DNA from: Diospyros lotus
Taxonomy: Eukaryota; Streptophyta; Magnoliopsida; Ericales; Ebenaceae
DNA: 64,000 bases
Assembly (NCBI RefSeq): GCF_014633365.1
Contig: NC_068352.1
Coordinates: forward strand, 17,579,310 to 17,643,309
Direction of reading: 5' to 3'
Shown: positions 54,824 through 64,000 of the stretch, in pieces
Numbering within the stretch: the stretch's first letter is position 1
Layout: the number at the start of each line of letters is the position of its first letter
Program-made: the position numbers and the translations under genes
Notes under the pieces: generated by a model
Database searches by the model: none
Seen by the model: only the letters and a program-made list of their open reading frames with translations
Told to the model about the DNA's origin: nothing

Positions 54824-57503
54824 TGTTAGAGATCGCTCCCGAATTTTTCGTTAACATAGGAAGTCCGAGAGAAGATCCATTCAAGATGGATACAGATACT
54901 CAAAATTTTCAAGAAATTTATTTTTCGAATTTGCTTATTTACAATAGGAGCTAGAATAAATTACATAACATTCATTACATCATCATCTTGGGCTTATCGC
55001 CCATATATTTTGAAAATAAAAGGGCATTAAGGCTTTAAAAATAAAATAAACCCTCTATTTCTTGCCCTCAACATACACCAATGAATTTTTTAGGTCGGGA
55101 CATCTCTGTATACATATAATCAGAATTCGTCCCAAAAATATCTATCTTTCATTACCTGAAATGACAAAAGAAACAACATGAGTCACAAGGCTCAACAAGT
55201 ATATAGCAAATGAAGTATTCATAGAATGATATATGAAGGAATGAATAACTCAGAGCCACCGAAAATCATTACCCAACATCTAAACACCCATTAGGTTCAT
55301 GCCTTCTAGACTAGACAACAACATTCTCAAAGAAATACACTTCCTTATGGTTCATCAAATCCATATTTCAAAGTGAGCCATAAGGTTAGGCAAGTATATA
55401 TATATAACTACGGAAACAAGAAGGAAGGGATGAATAACAAAATAAAGTACACCCGACTCTCCAATATAATTTAAACCCATCATTCAATTCTCATTAGTAA
55501 TATCGTTCCATAAACAAGCATATATTACAACAAATGAAGCAATAGGGTTAAGGTATGGATAAATCAAAGTGGAATAGACTCGACTCTCCAAGTACGAGTA
55601 GCGTTTCCCATTAGTTCTCATCATTAAACTCATTCCCATGCCATTGTCATTATGCATTTTATGCACCATTTCATTTCTCATGAATACATAGATCTCCATA
55701 TATCGTATTGTCTCACACAGCCTTCCATATACATGGATCACATTGGCTCCCAAAGCCCTTTATTCACATGCATGAATGCATACATACATATATAAAATCA
55801 ATTTGTCACTCATTGGCTTGAGCATCGCCTATCGGGTTTATGGCCACCTCACCCGCGTCAGGCACTCTTTAGGATATTCTTTTCTTTTCTCATTTGCGGA
55901 ACATAGTTGCCACGCCAAAATAATAGTAATAGGGGCGCAAATTATAATGCCATGCAATGCTCATGGAATCTCACATAAGTATAATATACATGCTCCATTA
56001 TAGAAATGTACACATCATAAACATCATGCACATTTAAACATTCCAATAACATATTCACTCATGAGCCCATGCATGCACATATGCATATTTTCAATCGCAT
56101 CCTAGCATTTTGGAGGGTTGAGTGATGCTAGAGGAAGCAATTAATGGCAATTGAGATCAATAATCATGCTTAATTGGTTTAAGGAAAGCCTTGAACAACT
56201 TAAATTATAACCAAAATATATGACATTATATATAAAATCAAATCTCTTGAAGTCTAGTTTATGACGCTTCAAACGGATTGCAATTCCGAGTTCTACATCA
56301 AAAGTTATGGTCAAAATAGCACAACATGCGCAGTGTTGAAAAAGTTGATTAGTCGACTTTTGGGGAGACAGTAGTCAACTTTTGGGGAAGGAATAGTTGA
56401 CTTTTGATGAGTCGACTGATCAACCCCCATTAGTCGATTGGGCCAAGGTTGACACCAAAAATTTGAGAAAACAAGCTTTTATTGAGTCAACTAAGCATAA
56501 AAAATAATCGACTCAACGCACACAGAACACATGAAATGGACCCAAAACACCCTCAAAACAAACACCACTAACTTCCTAACCCACAAATGTCATTCCTTGA
56601 ATGAAAAATGGGATGAACAAGTCCCAACGAAACTATCACAAAGACTTGACACAAGCTTTGACTAACATACGGTTTGAAGAAAATATATAACCGATACCAA
56701 AAATATTTTTAACCATGAGAAAATAAAGAACCATGAAGCATTTTGACATCACAATGGAAAATAAGGAAAGCTTGCACAAAATAAATAAGTATGCAAGAAG
56801 AACTTGCCTTTAAAGATGCTTGAACTGAAGAAGAATAAGCTTGCTCTTCTTAAATCTAAAAATCTCTTTCTTGAAATTTAAATCAAGAAGATAAAGAAAG
56901 AAAATAAGAAGGAGAAAATGGAAGAAAGAGAAGAAACAATCCCACGAGAGAGAAAGAGAGATTGGGAGAAGAAGAAATGAAAAATTAAACAAGGCATGGA
57001 GAGGTGAGGGGGAAGGAATGGTTTGCCAACCACTCTTTCCTTTGCTTTTACCATAATACCCTCCACATAAAACACACACACAAATATCTCATACCTCTTA
57101 TAGACATTTCTCATCTCATTTCCATTTATTTTCCATTTATTTCCTTCCACTTATATAAATCCATGGCCCTAAGCCCAAATCATTGACCCAATTAAATATA
57201 ATGGCCCATTTCCATCATAAACCCCAATGGGCTTTACAACTTCACTTAATTTGATATGCAACATTTTACACTTGGGCTTAACCCAATTTCAAAGCCCCAA
57301 TTCATTAGAGATGGGCTTATTTTAACTTCCCACGTATAATAATAACACTTATAATTTACCCACAAAATTTACTTACATAGATTTGCCTCATAAAAATATT
57401 TTCCACATTTGTTCTAATAGGGAAAAAAAGTTCTCATGCTCAAAATTAAAATATCCATAAATAACATATTAATAACTCTTAAACCCACTTACGGATCGTT
57501 ACA
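54824..57503 (-). mobile_element. Solo Ty3/gypsy LTR (second family)
   Basis: 2680 bp; on the minus strand from TGTAACGATCCGTAAGTGGG at 57503 to GGAGCGATCTCTAACA at 54824. Flanks CTTGT (54819-54823) and CTTGC (57504-57508), a target duplication with one mismatch. It contains ttatggtc near 56,307, like other gypsy LTRs here, and a cluster of gtcgacttttg repeats at 56,345-56,440. No internal domains. Confidence 0.82.
56345..56445. repeat. Degenerate gtcgacttttgg repeats
   Basis: Units such as agtcgacttttggggaga, agtcaacttttggggaag, agttgacttttgatgag recur five or more times in 100 bp. The homologous position at 58,905-59,030 has an independent expansion. Confidence 0.75.
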
Positions 57504-57508
57504 CTTGC

Positions 57509-57930
57509 ACTGTGCCTAATTTTCTTGATGAGGTTACAAGTCAGGTGGATATTCCAACCTTATCATTTTAATTAAGAAAAAAAATCATCCTCAGACAATA
57601 TTACATTTTCTATGTATCCATATACAATTTTTTTTAATATAAAAATTTAAAATATAACCTATCCATCCATCTATTTATTAGAAACCTCAATCTAGAGCAT
57701 TTATGTCACATTAAATTACATTCTCTATAAAAAATATTTCATTATTATAACTTAAATTGCATTAAATTTAAATAAGTATTATTTCAATAAATTTAAATAA
57801 GTATTATTTCATTTTTTTCATAAAGAAAGTAAGGAATGAAATAATTAAATAAGTTTTATTTTATTTTCCCATTTTTTCATTCAAAACACAAATTTAAAAG
57901 AATTTGTAAAGTCGATCCTATACATAAAGA
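57509..57930. other. No gene seen
   Basis: Very AT-rich. A short direct repeat taaatttaaataagtattat occurs at about 57,770 and 57,791. Confidence 0.5.
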
Positions 57931-57936
57931 TTAATG

Positions 57937-58344
57937 CTACTTTGCTCGAGAGCCTCACAGAAAGGCTTATTGAGAGGGGCCAAAAAGACGAAAATGCCCA
58001 TCACCCAAATGTAAATTTACCCATTCCCTGCTGCAACCTCCTCTCTTTTCTGTCCTTTTTCCCATGGCCATCATCTCCAATAAGCTCTAGCACTCATCGC
58101 AGCCTTCCTCGTGCCGCCTCGCCTCACACTGATTGTCGCTGCATCCTTCCCCATCCATTGCAGCGATGGTCGGCGTGAGACGAGGCGGCGACAGGTGTTG
58201 GAGCTTACTAGAGATGGCGACCATGTGAAAGGGATAGAGGATAGAAGATCTTTCAGCAGAGAAGGGATAAATTTGTATTTGGGTGAGGGGGCATTTTTAT
58301 CTTTTTGGCATCTCTCAGTAAGTCTCTCTATGAGAGGAAAGTAG
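57937..58344. mobile_element. Foldback MITE (about 408 bp)
   Basis: Inverted arms of about 75 bp: left ctactttgctcgagag, then gaggggccaaaaagacgaaa and cacccaaatgtaaattta; right complement ctactttcctctcata, gagatgccaaaaagataa and cacccaaatacaaattta. The centre is GC-rich. No clear target duplication. Open frames on both strands (57942-58178, 58071-58358) are artefacts of the repeat. Confidence 0.75.
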
Positions 58345-58505
58345 TAAGACTCGTACATTTAATTCATAAGAGCAATCTGCTCTTGGAGTTAAGAGGTCTT
58401 GCGGTTCCTGTAACAGAATTCCGAAAGAAACATGATGGTTAGATCCCAAATTTAGCACCAAGATCAATTTTGTTAAAGTTAAACATGGATTGATGAATGC
58501 TAACA

Positions 58506-58571
58506 GGTTCCAAGCGATTCATCTAGAAAGTCTTGAACGGTTCCAAGAAATTCATCTAGAAAGTCTTGAAC
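58506..58571. repeat. 33-bp tandem duplication
   Basis: ggttccaagcgattcatcta, gaaagtcttgaac, then the same with two changes (aagaaattc). Two units, 58506-58538 and 58539-58571. Confidence 0.85.
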
Positions 58572-58739
58572 GCCCCACAAGGTTGCACACAAGAAAGAAA
58601 AATGGTTCCCAATCCAAACAAATAGATGCAATTCCTTATGGCACAAACCAGTCTTTAAAGGGAGAAATTAACTATATTTTTACTTCTTTTTTTATTAACT
58701 TCAGAACAAATATTTGATTTTAGCAAGTCACAACTCAAA

Positions 58740-59894
58740 CTTATCAGTTTGTTATAATCATAGAATGCCCATTAGAAACCATTACCCTTTACCCCTTAAA
58801 TCAAATCCCTCGACATCTAGTTTACAACCCAAAAGCGGATCTCGATTCCGATATTGGGGTAGAAAATTATAGCTAAAAGAGTACAAGGTGCGCAGTGTAG
58901 TCCACCGCGAGGGTCAACTTTTGATGTATGGAAAGTCGACTTTCAACATTTGGAAAGTCGACTTTTGACTTGGGGAAGGTCGACTTTTGAGGGAGGGTCA
59001 ACTTTTGACACTTGGAAGGTTGACCTTCGCAAGTAGAAACTGAATAGAATCGACAAAAATGATACCCTAACCCATTTTCTTCAACCCAACTCATTTAAAC
59101 TCAATCTTGGCTCAAAACTAGTATCAATCCTTAAGAAATATGGGATAAATCAATAACCCAACGAAACCACAAGCTTAGACACTCAAAATCCGATGACAAA
59201 TGAAAGATTTACATACAATAAGATTTTTACATAAAAACCAACCCAAACCAAAATACACCAAATTTTTAGATTTCAACCCGGTAAAATTCATTTTTTTTAG
59301 GCTCACAAACCTCCCCACAAGGCTCATTTTCTACCATTCCCATGAAAAAAAGGGGAATTAATACTTAATTTGAAAGGAAAGAAAGTTTGTCTTTAGTTTT
59401 TAAAAATCGGGTTGAAACCAAATTTTTTGCCTCTAAAAGCTGTCTTTTAATCTCTATTAAAGCCCCAATTGACTAAGAATTTGTGTTGTAGAATAAGAAG
59501 AAGAAGAAATTGAGTGGCCGAGAGAAAAAGAAAGAAAAAGGAAAGAAGGAAGAAATGAAGAAAGAAGAGAAGAAAGAGGTGGCTCACGCCAGACGCTACT
59601 CCCCATCCCCTTCCTTTTATTCTATGCCCAATTTTCAATTTTGCCCATGCAAACGACCTCTATGTCCTCCCTTTCAATTTTAATTCAATTTATCACCTAT
59701 ACATATATACATTTATTTTTTTTTCTTTTCTTTCTTGGCTATCTTTCCACACACACAACTTATTCATTTTAGACTTTGGTCAACACTTTTAATATCATAT
59801 ACCGTTAAATCATTCAATACCAAGAATATGACTCACACATAAAAATATTAAGCAATCTCGAAAAATAATATAGACCCGCTAATGAGTTGTTACA
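58740..59894 (-). mobile_element. Partial LTR of the second gypsy family
   Basis: On the minus strand it starts TGTAACAACTCATTAGCGGG at 59894 and aligns with the first part of 54824-57503 (shared: catctagttta, gcggat, ctcgattccga, ggtgcgcagtg). The other end is lost near 58,740. It has its own expansion of gtcgacttt repeats at 58,905-59,030. Confidence 0.7.
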
Positions 59895-60496
59895 CTATAG
59901 CTTCAAAATTGGTCCCTCTCCTGCAGATCTCACAACAGGTAAGAAAAGAGCAGAAAGCCAAAACTAAATCTTCAGTCTAGGCCATAACTAGTGTTATAGG
60001 CCATTGATCACATGCATAGCACCATGGTGGCTCTTACAAGGAAAGAGTAGCTTGCCTATTTTATTGTTAAGTAAATAATTTATTGCTAACGCAGATATAA
60101 TTGGATGTTTACGCCATAAACGTCATGGAGTAGTCATGACATATTGTCATGACAAGGAACAAATTTTGTTTTCACATTAAAAATAGTTTAAAACATTTCT
60201 ATTTCTTAGGGAACTGACACAACACAATGCAAAACTCAAATTTTAGTATTTCCTACGTGATCAACATAAATGTACTAGAACTCAACAAAACATCATGAAA
60301 ACAATTAGTTATTTTCATAGTTATTACTAAAATCTAATAACCTATTTTTTATTTATCTTCTTTTGTTTGAAGGAGATAATTGAGAATAAAAGCACATTAG
60401 AGAATATGAGAAAGAAAATGTAGAAAGGAGAAAATTAACTTGATGTTTAATTATGTTCCAAGAAAGCAAAATAAAAAATGAACCTAGCGAGGAAGG
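59895..60496. other. No gene seen
   Basis: AT-rich, no features recognised. Confidence 0.5.
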
Positions 60497-60566
60497 GATC
60501 CCATATCCTGCATAGTGGGATTAAGGCTTGATATATTGTAGGGATTAAGCCTTGATATGTTGTTAT
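60497..60566 (+). mobile_element. RTE LINE/SINE 3' end fragment
   Basis: atcccatatcctgcatagtg, ggattaaggcttgatat, then attgtagggattaagccttg and atatgttgtta: the RTE 3' end motif, partly duplicated. Compare 43,464-43,500. Confidence 0.6.
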
Positions 60567-61250
60567 TAGAGATGAGCAAAATTTTAGTTTAACTGAAATA
60601 ATCAAATCGAATTGACTTAAATTGCCAGTTCAGTTTGATTCAAGCTAAGGGTTTGTTTGCTTTAGTTTTCAAATTTGGCAATTTTGGTTTGATTTGGTTC
60701 GGTTTTCGTATTGAAAAAAAAATTAAAATAACTGAATCCACCGAAATGTCATTTTTACTCAAGTAAGAGAAACTTTTTAAATGAGTAATATCATTTTACT
60801 CGAGTAACAAATCTTTTTAATTAAGTAATATTTTTGGACTGAAATATGCTCACAAAGGTTAAACGAGTAAAAGTTGTTCTTAATTGAATAATATTCTTTT
60901 TACTCGAGCAACACTTAGTAAAGTAACAAATATTTTGAATCGAGTAATATTTCTAGATTGAAATTTGCTCACAAAGGTTAATCGAGTAAAAATTATTCTT
61001 AATTGAGTAATATTATTTTTACTCAAGTAACATTTATTCCTATTCTTACTCAAGTAGCATTTTTTTCAATTTTTTTGTATATGTTCAGTTTTTGATTGAT
61101 TAGGTTTTTTTTCGTATTTGTTTGATTTTTTATGTGTTTGGTTTTCGTATTTTTCAATCAATTAAGTTCGTTTTTTTACACAAGTTCGATTATTTCAATT
61201 TCAGTATTTTGGTTAGTTCAGGAATTGAACCGACTGAATACTTACCTCTA
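60567..61250. mobile_element. hAT-like MITE (684 bp) with internal repeats
   Basis: Terminal inverted repeat TAGAGATGAGCA at the left and TAGAGGTAAGTA (complement) at the right. Flanks GTTGTTAT (60559-60566) and GTTCTTGT (61251-61258), an 8-bp duplication with two mismatches. The centre has a repeated unit of about 125 bp containing actcgagtaac, gctcacaaaggttaa and cgagtaaaa. No transposase. Confidence 0.65.
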
Positions 61251-61258
61251 GTTCTTGT

Positions 61259-61815
61259 TTTTTGTTATGAGAAAAAGATCCCACACTCAGATTTCTATGA
61301 TATTTAATTAATTTTTTAAGATTCCCAAAGTAATTGGACATTTTGCACTTAGGTTTCATTGGGCCATTAATCTTTAATTTTCTAACCTTATTTTATTTAT
61401 AACAATTCAAGGAGCAACTATTAGTAATTCTTCTTCCTCTAGAAAATACATTAGTGAAATAGTCAACCCATTGACATGGGAAGGCGTCTTGGTGATTGAT
61501 ATTTCACCAATTATGAATATTCCTTTCTCCTTTCCTTTATTCTCTATAAGAGAATGATAGCCTTCGAACGTTTCTAAGATATCATAAGCAAATAATATGT
61601 CTATTTCATTCATGCAATGAGATGGTATAATGTGATTCTACAACAAAGAAGAAATGCATGGTAAGTTTCACGTCATGATTAATATTAAACGTGGTTTTTC
61701 GTATTAATGTTTTACTCCCACTATTTTACTCAAGTCAATAGCCCTCACTATTGGCTCGAGAAGTCCTATTGGAAGACTTCCTAGCGGCTAAGATCCCTCC
61801 CTAGCTTGCCTTAAC
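61259..61815. other. No gene seen
   Basis: AT-rich. The minus-strand 68-aa frame at 61407-61613 is not supported by any recognised domain. Confidence 0.4.
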
Positions 61816-62169
61816 CTTGACATTGGCCAACAAGCCAAGACAAATTTGATTAGTCAGGTAACTTACTTAGCACTCCCATGCAGAGCAATGTTAAACCCTT
61901 TGTCCAACCCTAACCTTGATGTTGGCGAACAAGTTAGGACAGATTTGGGGGCCATTACCCACTTACATGGAACCCCTAGATAGTTAGGATGATAATTTTT
62001 ATCACTTGCACCTCATGCCATTTCCTAACTTTTTCCTTCAAAAATCCATTAACCTTGACATTGGCCAACAAGTTAATGATTTTCATTTAAGTCTAACCAA
62101 TGAAAGATAACACTTAACTCATGATGTGAGGTGTTGATGTGGCCACAGAGCTTGACGTTGGCCAACAAG
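61816..62169. repeat. Four dispersed copies of a 19-bp near-palindrome
   Basis: cttgacattggccaacaag and close variants at 61816, 61915, 62054 and 62151 (spacings 99, 139, 97). TTGGCCAA is the palindromic core in three of them. Surrounding sequence is only weakly repeated. Confidence 0.8.
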
Positions 62170-63531
62170 TCATATGACGAAGAAGACTATAGCTTATGCC
62201 ACTTTGGTGGAAAGGAATATGTTATTTTGAACTTAATATTTTATATTGAAGGATTTGTTATTAAGGTCTCATCATGCCATATGTGCATACATACCATTAT
62301 CACATAACATCAATATACATACACCATTGACATGCATTCTATCACATAAAAGTATAAGGGAATTTAAACATGTAAACAATCATGGACTTTCTACAATTAA
62401 CCCTTTGAGCTAATGAAGGGTTAATGGGTCGTAATCCTAGGGATCAAAACATAGAAAGATCTTTAAAATGTCTTCTAGCTTTCGGCCTACTCCTTTTGGC
62501 AACTCCTTATCTTGATATTCATGCTTCTGTACATCAATTCTTACACTACTCCTATACTACTTTACATTTGAATGAAAGAAATCTCGTGTTTCATACTTGG
62601 GGAGTAAGGTGAGAAGAGAAGTACAAATAGAATTTCCAAAAAGACAAGACACGTAGGCCCTATTTACCAAAATAATAATTACAACCCAATTTAGAAATAA
62701 AATCAATCCAATCACATTGGTCATTATGTCCATGATCACCACATCATGTAAAGACTACACTAATCATTGAAAAGAAAAACTTTATTTGAATTAAATTCAT
62801 CACGTGCATTAATTAATTTTAACACTTAGAATTAATCAACATATCAATCTTCTAATTGGTCAAATTAGGCATTTAATCGTAAAATTAATTTTCATTTTCA
62901 AAAGTTAAGGAATATTGAAAAAACCTGGTCTGTCGGGCCATTGGTGCAATGATTACACTTGGATAGCCCACTGGGTCGTGTACATATGGTTGTAGTCTAC
63001 GCAACCTACATGATAGCCTTGCGTGAACCCCCTTGCTCTCTCTCTCTCTGTGCACATGGGTGCAGCCCAAGGCAACCCCTGCGCAACCGCAAGGCTGGGC
63101 ACTGGAAGTGCACTGCCAACACTACTTTTGCTACACTCATGTTTGAAATGGCCCGTTCGACCCTCAAACAACCACACCTGACACCTTGATTGTAGTTTGT
63201 CAACTTTTAATTGATCAAATCAATTATCGCCACCCATAAACACTTCATAGATTGATTATTCCTCATAAAATATTGTTTTAATCTCATTAAAATCATGAAT
63301 CATGAAATACCGATTCTAATCTCACTAAAATCATAGATCATGAAATATCAATTTTAATCTCATTAATATTATGGAATACATATTTTAATCCCATTAAAAT
63401 CATGAATTTTCCCTAGACCCAATTATAACTCATCATAAATTTAATCAAATAAACAACCCAATTAGAACTCATAATAAATTTAATCAAATAAACAAACCAA
63501 ACATGTATCGAATCTATTTCCTATGGAGGTA
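62170..63531. other. Probable internal region or leader of a copia element; no gene seen
   Basis: Lies downstream of a minus-strand primer-binding site. 62,925-63,185 is a GC-richer patch with a (CT)n run that could be a SINE, but has no target duplication. 63,260-63,410 carries three near-repeats of atttctaatctcattaaaatcatg type. No gag is visible. Confidence 0.35.
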
Positions 63532-63543
63532 GCTCTGATACTA
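63532..63543 (-). other. Primer-binding site (initiator Met-tRNA)
   Basis: Minus strand TAGTATCAGAGC, one change from TGGTATCAGAGC at its first bases, one base from the LTR end. Confidence 0.6.
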
Positions 63544-63544
63544 C

Positions 63545-64000
63545 TGAAGCAATTTATGGATCATAAGTGTAGCGAAAAAATAAAAATTTATAATAATAAA
63601 TTCCTTTAAGATCTTTCCAAAAGAATAGATTACAGAGAAGAAGGCCAAGTTTACCTCTTGAAGTAAAGATTCAGAACCAACACTTGATGAAGGCGATCAT
63701 GAAGTCGTCCAAACGTTTGACCTCTAACGATATCCGCACGAGCAACCAACACCAAGAACCTCCAAGGGGGCGGCTTCTTAAGACTTGAAGAATGCTAAAT
63801 CAAAAAGGGGTAGCATGGAAGCTCTTTCACATGCATGTTGCACAGTATTAATGGCTTAAGGGCACACTAAAAGAACCATATAGGGGCTATTTATAGCCCC
63901 TAGGTGCAAACCCTAATTAATGAGGTTTGGGCTGCATGGTATTTTAAGCCTATGTTTTAAATATTTTAAAATATAATATGGGGCCTTTCTTTTTATTCTC
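63545..64000 (-). repeat. Partial 5' LTR of a minus-strand copia-type element
   Basis: Ends (minus strand) ATTGCTTCA next to the primer-binding site, and continues past the window edge. ggggctatttatagccc near 63,890 is a palindromic TATA region at the right place for an LTR promoter. Confidence 0.55.

Noticed and set aside
62885..63203. Cys-containing frames resembling zinc knuckles near 62,950-63,200
   Set aside because: Cysteine spacing does not fit CCHC, and the patch looks like a SINE or other short repeat. No target duplication was found, so it is not listed as an element either.
1..64000. CRISPR arrays, bacterial operons, phage genes, tRNA or rRNA genes
   Set aside because: None seen; the repeats are transposon-derived and tRNA-like strings are primer-binding sites or SINE boxes.

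Overview
This window is plant nuclear DNA. It holds plant Ty1/copia and Ty3/gypsy retrotransposons (including an Athila-type element with its typical primer-binding site), an RTE-clade LINE, hAT, Mutator-like and SINE elements, and the first exons of an intron-rich actin-nucleation gene, ARPC1. I see no prokaryotic genes, CRISPR arrays, rRNA or tRNA genes. The species cannot be fixed from sequence alone; a dicot is likely.

Layout. Positions 1 to about 47,200 form a deep stack of nested transposons. The outermost layer is a plus-strand copia element (Copia-1): gag at 1-510 and 3267-3325, protease and integrase to 4335, then integrase, reverse transcriptase and RNase H at 37605-40018. A solo gypsy LTR (511-3266) sits in its gag. 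A minus-strand gag-only gypsy derivative (LARD-1, 4336-37604, about 33 kb as it stands) sits in its integrase. Inside LARD-1 lie: (a) an element whose two LTRs face opposite ways (5033-11730), carrying a small hAT-like insertion whose empty site survives in the partner LTR; (b) Athila LTR, gag and protease (12967-16942); (c) a tangle of copia pieces (Copia-2, about 17 to 30.4 kb) with an inverted duplication, an Athila/copia chimera, a 4.0-kb hAT transposon (18247-22269) and a solo gypsy LTR (28162-30052); (d) a second Athila LTR in inverse orientation (30385-34977), itself split by a complete 3.0-kb LARD-2.

Right of Copia-1 are RTE LINE copies (40036-43510), two head-to-head fragments of an unidentified, possibly viral, coding region meeting at a palindrome (about 44,030-45,341), and a copia RT/RNase H tail with its LTR (46063-47227). 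Positions 47503-51120 hold the 5' part of ARPC1 on the minus strand: a non-coding first exon, the start-codon exon and the next exon. No later exon is visible, because the transposon stack begins 275 bp inside the next intron. So either this intron exceeds 47 kb or the gene has been cut.

From 51,121 to the end the DNA is AT-rich with smaller mobile elements: a 916-bp Mutator-like element with a 10-bp target duplication, foldback MITEs, a SINE with an 18-bp duplication, a solo gypsy LTR (54824-57503) and part of another, a hAT-like MITE (60567-61250), and at the right edge the start of another minus-strand copia element.

No retroelement here has an intact coding region. Target-site duplications, empty sites and resumed reading frames let the order of insertion be read directly.
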